From Paracoccaceae bacterium (GTDB lineage: Bacteria; Pseudomonadota; Alphaproteobacteria; Rhodobacterales; Rhodobacteraceae), in assembly GCA_002683355.1 (NCBI GenBank), contig NYTF01000026.1, positions 13,862 through 43,428 of the forward strand: DNA of 29,567 nucleotides, given 5' to 3'. The position numbers were made by a program, and so were the translations under genes. This document shows, in pieces, positions 1 to 7,234 of the stretch. Position 1 is the stretch's first letter. Each line of letters begins with the position of its first letter. A model generated the notes under the pieces. The model did not search any database. It saw only the letters and a program-made list of their open reading frames with translations, and was not told the DNA's origin.

Positions 1-438
1 ATTATCTTTGTTTTGGTAATATTTGCCATGGCACTATTAATAAGCACGGTAGTGTTTGTTTTACTAATAGTTGCATTGAATAAAAGATTATCAGAAATAG
101 AACGAACAGGTATCAATATAAAGAGCGTGATAATAAACAGAGATGAGAATTTAGTTTATATTAATGATTTAGAGTTTAATTTGACCGAGGCACTGTTTGA
201 AGCAATTTCCGTACTATGTGAAGCTCGAATGGATGATGAGTATCTGTCGGGTGCTAGTATTGAATCAATAATTACTGGGAAAAAATTATCAAACTGCGAA
301 GAAGCAGCGGGAGCAACTCGAATTAAGAGGTTAAGGGACTCATTGGGTAATCAAATTATCTCAGAATTACTAATACGCAATGTAAGTGGAAAGGGTTATA
401 TGCTTTCAATAGATAAAACAGTAATTGATATTATTTAA
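1..438 (+). CDS. Membrane-anchored winged-helix protein, 5' end probably outside window
   Basis: The reading frame is open from base 1; possible starts inside the window are TTG at 13 and ATG at 28, neither with a Shine-Dalgarno sequence, so the true start may lie upstream. Counting from the TTG, residues 1-22 form a hydrophobic membrane helix followed by a basic turn (KR at 24-25). Residues about 45-131 look like the OmpR/PhoB-type C-terminal winged helix: a short beta region, the LTEALFEAI helix (57-65), the recognition-helix-like RIKRLRDSLG (103-112) and the wing motif RNVSGKGYML (122-131), comparable to the IRGVGYRL ending of that family. The order membrane helix then DNA-binding domain is the reverse of ToxR. 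No receiver domain is visible. The 3' end overlaps the convergent trmL gene by 8 bases. The winged helix is a pattern judgement; the target is unknown. Confidence 0.5.
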   Translation: MIFVLVIFAMALLISTVVFVLLIVALNKRLSEIERTGINIKSVIINRDENLVYINDLEFNLTEALFEAISVLCEARMDDEYLSGASIESIITGKKLSNCEEAAGATRIKRLRDSLGNQIISELLIRNVSGKGYMLSIDKTVIDII

Positions 439-889
439 ATTTAAGTTTTCTTGTAGCTTCTGATATCGCAATTCCTGCTGAAATTGCTACATTTAAACTT
501 CGGCCACCACCTGGCATTGGTATGGTTACAGCTGAATCACACTGATCAAGAACATAATCAGGTACCCCCTGTGTTTCACGACCCATTATTAAAGTATCAT
601 TTAAATTAAAGTTAAAATCCCATAAACTTCTTTTCGCTTTTGTACTGAGAAGAATTAATCTTCTATTTTTTGAATATTCTTTGAACTCAGACCAGTCTGA
701 ATGCAATATCATTTCGCATTGATCACTATAATCTAAAGCTGCCTCCTTTAGACTTTTTTGCGATAACGGGAAGCCACATGGCTCAATGATGTCTAAGGTA
801 ACTCCAAAACAAGCACACAAACGAATCATTGAACCTAAATTATGGGCAAAATCTGTTTGAAACGCTGCTAAATGTAGCTTTCGGGTCAT
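431..889 (-). CDS. trmL: tRNA (cytidine(34)-2'-O)-methyltransferase TrmL (SpoU/SPOUT family)
   Basis: TrmL uses S-adenosylmethionine to 2'-O-methylate the wobble nucleotide of certain tRNA-Leu isoacceptors in the cytoplasm. At 152 residues it has the usual single-domain YibK length. All three SPOUT knot motifs are present: NLGSMIR (17-23, with the conserved Asn and Arg), GRETQGVP (103-110) and IPMPGGGRSLNVA (123-135). An AGAGGA sequence just upstream supports the ATG at 889. The gene is divergent from petA with 129 bp between the two starts, an arrangement I recall from Rhodobacter-type genomes. Its 3' end overlaps the convergent winged-helix gene. Family assignment is firm; the exact tRNA substrate is inferred from homology. 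Confidence 0.93.
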   Translation of the reverse strand: MTRKLHLAAFQTDFAHNLGSMIRLCACFGVTLDIIEPCGFPLSQKSLKEAALDYSDQCEMILHSDWSEFKEYSKNRRLILLSTKAKRSLWDFNFNLNDTLIMGRETQGVPDYVLDQCDSAVTIPMPGGGRSLNVAISAGIAISEATRKLKFK

Positions 890-944
890 TAAAATTTCCT
901 CTGCGATCTAATGTCCGGTCGACGTGTGTATTTAACTTGTAGTA

Positions 945-960
945 AACCTTTTGAAAGGTT
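945..960. repeat. Near-perfect inverted repeat upstream of petA
   Basis: AACCTTT and AAAGGTT (7-base arms, 945-951 and 954-960) are separated by two bases. The element touches the larger palindrome at 958-973. It could be a second half of a compound operator or a small hairpin; nothing in the sequence decides which. Confidence 0.5.
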
Positions 961-973
961 AGTTGCAACTAAC
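958..973. promoter_or_regulatory. 16-bp perfect palindrome, candidate operator of petABC
   Basis: GTTAGTTGCAACTAAC reads the same on both strands. It lies 46 bp before the petA start and contains the TTGCAA that would serve as the -35 hexamer of the best promoter I can find. Its TTAG...CTAA ends are of the kind bound by MarR-family dimers; R. capsulatus has a MarR-type PetP linked to its pet genes, but linking that protein family to this site is inference. Confidence 0.5.
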
Positions 974-991
974 TGAATTAGATATTTTAAT
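963..991 (+). promoter_or_regulatory. Candidate sigma70-type promoter for petABC
   Basis: TTGCAA (963-968) and TTTAAT (986-991) are separated by 17 bases, upstream of the petA ribosome binding site GAGGAG (1005-1010). The match to consensus is moderate and the region is AT-rich, so this is a candidate only. The -35 sits inside the 958-973 palindrome. Confidence 0.35.
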
Positions 992-1018
992 TAGGTAGTC
1001 AGTTGAGGAGAAACTCAT

Positions 1019-1576
1019 TTGTCACAGGATGACGAACAGGCAACTCGCCGAGATTTTTTATACTATGCAACGGGTGGAACTGGGGCTGTTGTAGTTGGAG
1101 CTGCAGTGTGGCCTCTGGTTAATCAGATGAATCCAAGTGCGGACGTTCAGGCTCTTGCTTCGATTGAAATCGATATAAGTGATATTGAACCTGGAACTCA
1201 AATTACGGTTAAGTGGTTAGGAAAGCCAGTATTTATTCGGCGACGTACTGAGAGAGAAATTAATCTTGCGAGAGAAATAGAAATTGCGGAACTTCCAGAT
1301 AACCTGGGTAGGAATGCCAATGTTTCTGGAGCAGATGCTGACGATAAAAACAGAACTTTAGATGAAAAAGGCGAATGGTTAGTTATGATGGGAGTATGTA
1401 CTCATCTTGGATGTGTTCCGCTTGGAAATGGTGCTGGCGAATTCGGAGGTTGGTTTTGTCCTTGCCATGGTTCGCACTACGACACAGCAGGACGGATACG
1501 TAAGGGTCCAGCACCTGAAAACTTACCTGTGCCTTTGGCCTCTTTTATCAACGATACAACAATTAAACTTGGGTAA
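1019..1576 (+). CDS. petA: Ubiquinol-cytochrome c reductase, Rieske iron-sulfur subunit
   Basis: This is the [2Fe-2S] subunit of cytochrome bc1, which takes an electron from ubiquinol at the Qo site and passes it to cytochrome c1. The start is TTG, chosen because GAGGAG (1005-1010) lies 8 bases before it and the N-terminus then matches the family. The N-terminus has a twin-arginine-like [10 protein letters not shown] (9-18) and an uncleaved membrane helix (about 19-36). Cluster ligands are C127 and H129 (CTHLGC) and C147 and H150 (CPCHGSH); C132 and C149 form the usual disulfide. The 185-residue length and the [14 protein letters not shown] stretch (35-48) are close to the Rhodobacter protein as I remember it. 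First gene of petABC. Confidence 0.97.
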   Translation: MSQDDEQATRRDFLYYATGGTGAVVVGAAVWPLVNQMNPSADVQALASIEIDISDIEPGTQITVKWLGKPVFIRRRTEREINLAREIEIAELPDNLGRNANVSGADADDKNRTLDEKGEWLVMMGVCTHLGCVPLGNGAGEFGGWFCPCHGSHYDTAGRIRKGPAPENLPVPLASFINDTTIKLG

Positions 1577-1589
1577 GTGAGAATTTAAA

Positions 1590-2912
1590 ATGGCAGGCAT
1601 TCCGCATGATGATTATGAACCAAAGTCAAACTTTGAAAAATGGTTAGACTCTAGGCTACCTATTGCTGGAGTTTTGTATTCTACTTTAACAATCCCAACT
1701 CCAAAAAATCTTAATTGGATGTGGATTTGGGGTAGTCTTTTAACGTTATGCCTGTTGTTGCAAATCATAACGGGAATCGTGTTGGCAATGCATTATACGC
1801 CTCATGTTGATTTAGCCTTTGCTTCAATCGAGCATATCATGCGTGATGTAAATGGCGGTTGGGCTATTAGATATCTACATATGAATGGCGCGTCATTATT
1901 TTTTATAGCTGTTTATGCGCATATCTTTCGCGGTTTATATTATGGATCATATAAGGCGCCTAGAGAAGTCACATGGATTATAGGAATGCTTATTTATCTT
2001 TTAATGATGGCAACAGGGTTTTTGGGTTATGTTTTGCCCTGGGGTCAAATGTCATTTTGGGGAGCTACAGTTATAACAGGCTTGTTTGGTGCTATTCCAG
2101 GAATAGGAGAAGCACTACAAACCTGGTTATTAGGAGGTCCAGCAGTAGATAATGCTACCTTAAATAGATTTTTCAGCTTGCATTACTTACTTCCATTTTT
2201 AATTGCTGGACTTGTTATTCTTCATATTTGGGCATTTCACACGACAGGAAATAATAATCCGACAGGAGTTGAGGTCCGAAGGGGTTCTAAAGCTGAAGCA
2301 GAAAAAGATACCGTACCATTTTTTCCATACTATGTGATTAAAGATATTTTCGCTTTAGCAGTCATATTAGCCATATTTTTTGGATTAGTTGGTTTTATGC
2401 CAAACTATCTCGGGCACCCAGATAATTATATTCCAGCAAATCCGCTAGTTACTCCAGCTCATATCGTACCTGAATGGTACTACTTGCCTTTCTATGCAAT
2501 TTTAAGAGCTTTCACGGCAGACGTATGGGCAGTACAACTAGTTAATTTTTTAACAGGCGGTATTGTTGATGCTAAGTTTTTTGGGGTAGCGGCCATGTTT
2601 GGAGCAATATTTGTAATGGTGTTAGCGCCTTGGTTGGATACTTCTTCAGTGAGGTCTGGTAGATATAGACCGAGTTTTAAGTGGTGGTTTTGGCTACTGG
2701 GAATAGATTTTATTGTTTTAATGTGGTGCGGTGCAATGCCAGCAGAAGGTATTTACGGTATAATTGCTTTAATCGGAGCTTCTTACTGGTTCGCATATTT
2801 TTTAATAATTCTTCCTTTGCTTGGCATCTTAGAGAAGCCTTTAGCTGTACCAACGACTATTGAAGAAGATTTTAACTCGCATTATCCGCCAAAAACCGAA
2901 CCAGCAGAATAG
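1590..2912 (+). CDS. petB: Ubiquinol-cytochrome c reductase, cytochrome b subunit
   Basis: This is the eight-helix membrane core of the bc1 complex, carrying hemes bL and bH and the Qo and Qi quinone sites. At 440 residues it is full length for the alphaproteobacterial undivided cytochrome b. The four heme-ligand histidines fall at H97, H111, H198 and H212, the same numbers as I recall for Rhodobacter. The Qo-site PEWY motif is at 294-297. The ATG follows petA by 13 bp. Because the N- and C-terminal halves are fused in one chain, this is a bc1-type rather than b6f-type protein, despite the traditional symbol petB (also called fbcB/cytB). Confidence 0.97.
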   Translation: MAGIPHDDYEPKSNFEKWLDSRLPIAGVLYSTLTIPTPKNLNWMWIWGSLLTLCLLLQIITGIVLAMHYTPHVDLAFASIEHIMRDVNGGWAIRYLHMNGASLFFIAVYAHIFRGLYYGSYKAPREVTWIIGMLIYLLMMATGFLGYVLPWGQMSFWGATVITGLFGAIPGIGEALQTWLLGGPAVDNATLNRFFSLHYLLPFLIAGLVILHIWAFHTTGNNNPTGVEVRRGSKAEAEKDTVPFFPYYVIKDIFALAVILAIFFGLVGFMPNYLGHPDNYIPANPLVTPAHIVPEWYYLPFYAILRAFTADVWAVQLVNFLTGGIVDAKFFGVAAMFGAIFVMVLAPWLDTSSVRSGRYRPSFKWWFWLLGIDFIVLMWCGAMPAEGIYGIIALIGASYWFAYFLIILPLLGILEKPLAVPTTIEEDFNSHYPPKTEPAE

Positions 2913-2930
2913 GATTAATAGAGAAATTTC

Positions 2931-3725
2931 ATGAAGATAAGAAACATCGCATTTGCATTAATGATTGGCCTAGGTGCAGCTACCAATTTGTTAGCTGCTG
3001 GAGCGTCAAAACAACATATTGAAGACTTTGAATTTAGTTTTGAAGGGCCTTTTGGTCGTTTTGACCAAAATCAGTTACAACGCGGTTTACAAGTTTATAC
3101 AGAAGTTTGTGCTTCTTGCCATGGGCTAGAGCATGTTGCTTTTAGAACCTTAGGCGATTCTGGCGGGCCAAGTTTAGAGAGTAGTCAGGTTAAAGCTTAT
3201 GCAAAACAATTTGATGTGTTTGATCCGGAGCTTGATGATACAAGATCTGCAATACCTTCTGATAAATTTCCGAGTTCGGGAGTGGCCAATGCGCCTGATT
3301 TGTCTTTAATGGCAAAGGCGAGAGCTGGGTTTCATGGACCTTATGGTTTGGGAATAAATCAAATAATTAAAGGGATGGGTGGTGCTGAGTATGTCGCTTC
3401 AGTCTTAAGTGGTTATACAGGTAAAGAGAAGGAAGAAGCAGGAGCTATACTGTATCAAAACACTGCTTATCCTGGAGGCTGGATCGCAATGCCACCACCT
3501 TTAGAGGATGGGATTGTGGAGTATCGTGACAATCATTCTAATACAGTTCATCATATGTCAGAGGATGTATCTGCTTTTTTAATGTGGACCGCTGAACCAA
3601 AAATGATGGCACGAAAAACAATGGGCTTGGTGGCTGTGTTGCTATTAAGCCTACTAGCAGTATTGTTATATTTCACAAATAAAAAATTATGGGCGCCCAT
3701 TAAGCGAAAAGAAACAAAATCTTAA
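2931..3725 (+). CDS. petC: Ubiquinol-cytochrome c reductase, cytochrome c1 subunit
   Basis: Cytochrome c1 accepts electrons from the Rieske protein and passes them to a soluble or membrane c-type cytochrome in the periplasm. Residues 1-23 are a signal peptide ending LLAAG. The c-type heme motif CASCH is at 60-64, and M187 in MPPPLEDG is the likely axial ligand. A C-terminal membrane anchor (about 231-249) is followed by a basic cytoplasmic tail. The 264-residue length is normal. The gene is 18 bp downstream of petB and ends the operon; a short hairpin lies just beyond its stop. Confidence 0.96.
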   Translation: MKIRNIAFALMIGLGAATNLLAAGASKQHIEDFEFSFEGPFGRFDQNQLQRGLQVYTEVCASCHGLEHVAFRTLGDSGGPSLESSQVKAYAKQFDVFDPELDDTRSAIPSDKFPSSGVANAPDLSLMAKARAGFHGPYGLGINQIIKGMGGAEYVASVLSGYTGKEKEEAGAILYQNTAYPGGWIAMPPPLEDGIVEYRDNHSNTVHHMSEDVSAFLMWTAEPKMMARKTMGLVAVLLLSLLAVLLYFTNKKLWAPIKRKETKS

Positions 3726-3735
3726 ATTAAATCTA

Positions 3736-3752
3736 TAAGGTATATTACCTTA
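3736..3752. terminator. Hairpin between convergent petC and thiQ
   Basis: TAAGGTA and TACCTTA form a perfect 7-bp stem with a 3-base loop in the 32-bp gap between two convergent genes. No U-run follows on either strand, so it could be a weak bidirectional terminator or an mRNA 3'-end stabiliser. Confidence 0.35.
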
Positions 3753-3757
3753 AAGCA

Positions 3758-4447
3758 TTAAAGATAATCTTTTAAAGACTTGGGAGGTTTTTTAAGCAAA
3801 TTTGCTAGATCATGTGGTCCAGAAGCTTTATTTTCTGCAACGATTATTGCATCTTTACAGACTCCAATAAGTTCTTTTGGATTATGACTAACAATTAAAA
3901 CTGTAAGTTTGTTTTTGATTGAAATATCTTTTACCAAGTTAAGCATTTCTTCTCTAAGCGCTGGCCCTAAAGCTGCAAAAGGCTCATCTAATAATAATAG
4001 TTTTTTGTTTCTTACCAATGCTCGAGCCAGGGCAACTCTACCTTTTTGACCGCCAGATAATTGAGAGGGAAATTTTTCCACATCCTCCTTTAAATCAACT
4101 CTCAGTAAAGCTTCATTTATTTGGTCATTAAATTTTGGTTGATAGCTTATTTTTGTTGTTAAGCCTAAAGCAACATTTTGATAAACGTTCAAATGTGGAA
4201 ATAAATTGTTGTCTTGAAAAACTATAGTGATTGGCCTTTGTGATGGAGCCAAATTATTTAATTGTTGCTGTTTCCAGGAGATGGTGCCACTTTCTATGTC
4301 AGTAAAGCCACTGATTGCATCTAAAAGTGTTGATTTTCCAGCCCCTGATGGGCCGATTACAGCCGTGATTGTTTCAGGATTAACATCAAAATGCATGCTC
4401 AATTTAAAGGCTTTAAGTTTTATATTTAAATTATTCACTTCGAGCAT
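3758..4447 (-). CDS. thiQ: Thiamine/TPP ABC transporter, ATP-binding protein ThiQ
   Basis: This is the ATPase that powers uptake of thiamine and its phosphates through ThiP. At 229 residues it has the usual compact ThiQ size. Walker A GPSGAGKST is at 32-40, the Q-loop glutamine at 78, the signature LSGGQ at 130-134, Walker B with D154 and E155, and the H-loop histidine at 188. The D-loop reads AALG where most ABC ATPases have SALD, so the usual aspartate is a glycine; I believe this also occurs in other alphaproteobacterial ThiQ proteins. The start lies inside the 3' end of thiP (17-bp overlap), implying translational coupling. The TPP riboswitch 2.6 kb upstream fixes the substrate class. Confidence 0.9.
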   Translation of the reverse strand: MLEVNNLNIKLKAFKLSMHFDVNPETITAVIGPSGAGKSTLLDAISGFTDIESGTISWKQQQLNNLAPSQRPITIVFQDNNLFPHLNVYQNVALGLTTKISYQPKFNDQINEALLRVDLKEDVEKFPSQLSGGQKGRVALARALVRNKKLLLLDEPFAALGPALREEMLNLVKDISIKNKLTVLIVSHNPKELIGVCKDAIIVAENKASGPHDLANLLKKPPKSLKDYL

Positions 4448-6005
4448 TTGATTTTCCTAATCTGTCAGCCAACAAAAAGATTGTGAAACAAGTTATCAAT
4501 AATATTAATGCTGCAGCTTTTGCTGCCTCCATTTGATAGCTTCCCATTAATCTATAAATGATTAATGGTAATGTACCTGAATCTGGTGATGAAAAAAGGG
4601 TAACTATACCGAGATCACCCATAGACATAGCACCTATCAAACCACCTGCAAAACCAATTTCCTTTCGTAAACGAGGTACGGTTAATTTGAAAAACTTGTC
4701 TAAGCCTTTCAAACCTAGGCTCTCAGATAATTTACTGTAATCTTGATTAATTTTTTGTAGATTTGGTAAAATTATTCTTAAGCTAAATGGAAGAGCCATT
4801 ATAGCGTTTACTAGTGCTGTAATCGGTAGAACAAATCTTGTTGGGTCAAGTAGAGGATATAGGAATATAAACAGACCGGTACCAATTACTAGGGGTGATG
4901 TGGCTATAACAAAATACCCAGTGCCTTCCATAAACCATTTAACCTTTGAACTTGTATGGTTGGATGCAACGACGTTTCCAATAAAAAAAGTTATTGATAG
5001 GCATATCACAACTGAGCCTACTGCAACAAAAATAGATTTTATCAAAGAAATTAATATTACAATATTTAAAAATTGTATTGCCGAAGCACCATCAATGATA
5101 ACCGTTAACAATGGTGCCATTAAAAAAACTGAACTTACACATATGATTGTCCAATCAATAAAACTTTTTTTATTAATATCCCAGCGCTGAATAGTACGGT
5201 CATATGCGACTTGGAATGGTTCATTTTTTTGTTTCCATAGCACTATTATTGTTAATAGTAAGCAGAAGATGAACTGAAAGATTGCTAAGTTTGCTGCTTT
5301 GCCCAAATCAAAGTCAAACCTAAAAGCTTGATAAATGGCCAGCTCAATTGTTGTAGATTTTGGTCCACCACCAAGTGTTAGCGCAATTGAAAAAGAAGAG
5401 ATACAAATTAGAAATACAACTGCAAAAATTCCAGGAATTCTTGATTTTAACATGGGTAATTCTATTAGAAAAAAGAGATTTTTCCTACTAAAATTTAAAC
5501 TTTCAGCAAGTCTAAATTGCTCTGTTGGTATATTTTGCCAGCCTTGTAATATTAGTCTAGAAACAAGTGGAAGATTAAAGAAAATATTGGCGATAATAAT
5601 GCCATGTAAACCGTATATTGAAAGAGTTTTAAACCCAAGCGGTTCTAAAATGTTATTCAAAAAGCCATTTCTTCCAAATATTGAGATAATTCCCAAAATA
5701 GCTACAACAGTGGGTAGTATAAACGGCGCGCCAAGAATAGTGATTAATAGTGACTTACCCCAAAAAGATTGTCTGATCAGAGCTCTTGCTAAAAATATAC
5801 CTAAGATAGAACTTATTAACGTAGATACAAATGCTTGATAAAGTGTAAATTTTATTACCTTAAAATCCATAGAGGTGAATTGAAAGTTATTGTGTGACTT
5901 GAGTAAGATAATAACTAGCGTACCAAAAGTTAAAAATAATAGGAGGGCCATAGAAGCCCATCCTAATAGATTTTCTATTTTTATTTGCTTAATATTTCTA
6001 ACCAT
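4431..6005 (-). CDS. thiP: Thiamine/TPP ABC transporter, permease ThiP
   Basis: This inner-membrane permease of 524 residues is a tandem of two permease domains, as in ThiP and the related iron FbpB proteins. Two EAA-like cytoplasmic loops contact ThiQ: AESLNFSRK...ELP (about 167-184) and SESLGLKG...TVP (about 427-444). Around twelve hydrophobic segments can be followed. The ATG at 6005 lies within the last 25 bp of thiB, and its 3' end overlaps thiQ by 17 bp, so the three genes are tightly coupled. On sequence alone an iron transporter would be possible; the TPP riboswitch in front of the operon argues for thiamine. Confidence 0.92.
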   Translation of the reverse strand: MVRNIKQIKIENLLGWASMALLLFLTFGTLVIILLKSHNNFQFTSMDFKVIKFTLYQAFVSTLISSILGIFLARALIRQSFWGKSLLITILGAPFILPTVVAILGIISIFGRNGFLNNILEPLGFKTLSIYGLHGIIIANIFFNLPLVSRLILQGWQNIPTEQFRLAESLNFSRKNLFFLIELPMLKSRIPGIFAVVFLICISSFSIALTLGGGPKSTTIELAIYQAFRFDFDLGKAANLAIFQFIFCLLLTIIVLWKQKNEPFQVAYDRTIQRWDINKKSFIDWTIICVSSVFLMAPLLTVIIDGASAIQFLNIVILISLIKSIFVAVGSVVICLSITFFIGNVVASNHTSSKVKWFMEGTGYFVIATSPLVIGTGLFIFLYPLLDPTRFVLPITALVNAIMALPFSLRIILPNLQKINQDYSKLSESLGLKGLDKFFKLTVPRLRKEIGFAGGLIGAMSMGDLGIVTLFSSPDSGTLPLIIYRLMGSYQMEAAKAAALILLITCFTIFLLADRLGKSNARSE

Positions 6006-6967
6006 TCGTTTAGAGCAGGTTCTCTTAACTTCTGCGCTACTTTTGCGTCAAAAAATAATGACATCTCTTCAGATATAGGTGATAAAAAAGCCTCATGTAA
6101 GTCTAATTTTATAACAGGATACATCCAGTTTGTAGTTGGTATTATATTTTGAAACGCATCTGAAACCATGAACTCTAAAAACTCATCGGCTAAGTCAGAT
6201 TGATCAGTATTTAAAACTTTCCCAGCAACTTCTATTTGCATGTAGTGACCTTCTTCGAAAATGGCTGCTTTCTTAGATAGATCATTTTCAGCAATTATAT
6301 GGTAGGCGGGTGATGTGGTATAAGAGAGTACCATGTCTGCTTCACCATCCATGAATAAACCATATGCTTCTGACCATCCCTTTGTGACCGTGAGAATGTT
6401 TGGTGCCAAGCCCGCCCAGATTCGAGGTGCATCATCACCATAAGCTGCCTTGATCCACATTAATAAACCTAGACCAGGTGTGGAGCTTCTTGGATCTTGT
6501 ATCACGATTTTTAACTCAGAGCGCTCAGCCAATTCAATAAAGTTTTTTGGGGCAGACTTTATCTTTTCACTATTATACACGAAGGCAAAATAGCCCCAAT
6601 CAAAAGGAATAAATGTGTCATCATCCCAATTTACTGGTAAATTCAGATCTAGGGTTTTATTGTGCTTTGTAAATAAGCCAGTTTCTTTTGCGCGCGCTAA
6701 TAAATTGGTATCAAGACCCAAAATAACATCTGCATCGGTGTTTTTACCTTCCAACTGAAGTCGTGCCAAAAGAGATGCACCATCTCCAGCCCCTATAAGT
6801 TGCAAGTCGCAATCACAGCGATCCTCAAAACTTTTTTCGATGGCAGGGCCAGGGCCCCAATCAGATATAAAGCTATCGTATGTATAGACCTTTAAAATAT
6901 TTGTTTCTCCAAAACATAGTGTTGTAGTTGACAAAAACACCAAACATGTAATGAAATTTTTAAGCAT
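5981..6967 (-). CDS. thiB: Thiamine/TPP ABC transporter, periplasmic binding protein ThiB
   Basis: This is the periplasmic receptor that delivers thiamine, TMP or TPP to ThiPQ. The protein has 328 residues, a signal peptide at about 1-20 (cut near CFG/ET), then the family start LKVYTYDSF and the conserved segment DADVILGLDTNLLARA. It belongs to the ABC-transporter solute-binding superfamily shared with iron-binding proteins; the upstream riboswitch and operon make thiamine the substrate. An AGGAG ribosome binding site (6974-6978 on the plus-strand numbering) sits 6 bases before the ATG. First gene of thiBPQ. Confidence 0.93.
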   Translation of the reverse strand: MLKNFITCLVFLSTTTLCFGETNILKVYTYDSFISDWGPGPAIEKSFEDRCDCDLQLIGAGDGASLLARLQLEGKNTDADVILGLDTNLLARAKETGLFTKHNKTLDLNLPVNWDDDTFIPFDWGYFAFVYNSEKIKSAPKNFIELAERSELKIVIQDPRSSTPGLGLLMWIKAAYGDDAPRIWAGLAPNILTVTKGWSEAYGLFMDGEADMVLSYTTSPAYHIIAENDLSKKAAIFEEGHYMQIEVAGKVLNTDQSDLADEFLEFMVSDAFQNIIPTTNWMYPVIKLDLHEAFLSPISEEMSLFFDAKVAQKLREPALNEWLEILSK

Positions 6968-7007
6968 CGTATTCTCCTATTGTTTCGTGGGTTAGGTGAA
7001 CGATGGC

Positions 7008-7093
7008 TCGACCTTCCCTACGCCAGCATGAACTGGATCAGGTTCTGCGGGTCTGCTGAATGCATCTCAGCCAATAAGGCTCCCCGAGGTGAC
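7008..7093 (-). promoter_or_regulatory. TPP riboswitch (THI element) of thiBPQ
   Basis: Read on the minus strand, the conserved aptamer blocks occur in the right order: CTCGGGGAGCC, then GGCTGAGAT (CTGAGA at 7065-7070), then GAACCTGATC (7036-7045) and GCGTAGGGA (7015-7023). ACCT and AGGT at the two ends can close the P1 stem. About 40 bases separate the aptamer from the thiB start. No strong stem with a U-run follows, so control of translation start looks more likely than transcription termination. Thiamine pyrophosphate binding would shut down uptake. Confidence 0.95.
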
Positions 7094-7234
7094 TCACTTT
7101 TAGTATTAAATAATTGGATAAGCAAGAATATGATTATTAATAAAATAACAAATCAGTTTTTGGCTTTTGTGTCTGCTTGAAACTTGCTTTAGAAGTAAAT
7201 AAAGCCTTAATGAAACAAAAAAGAGATTTAATAG

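Noticed and set aside
5460..5500. CRISPR, tRNA or IS remnants anywhere in the window
   Set aside because: I looked through the gaps for spaced repeats, cloverleaf signatures (GGTTCGA-type T loops with matching acceptor ends) and transposase fragments and found none.
5335..5838. Plus-strand open frame of 167 codons
   Set aside because: It is antisense to thiP, which has clear permease motifs and coupled overlaps with thiB and thiQ; the frame is a shadow.
6980..7180. Plus-strand open frame of 66 codons upstream of alaS
   Set aside because: It runs antisense through the TPP riboswitch, whose conserved blocks fully explain the sequence; the product resembles nothing.
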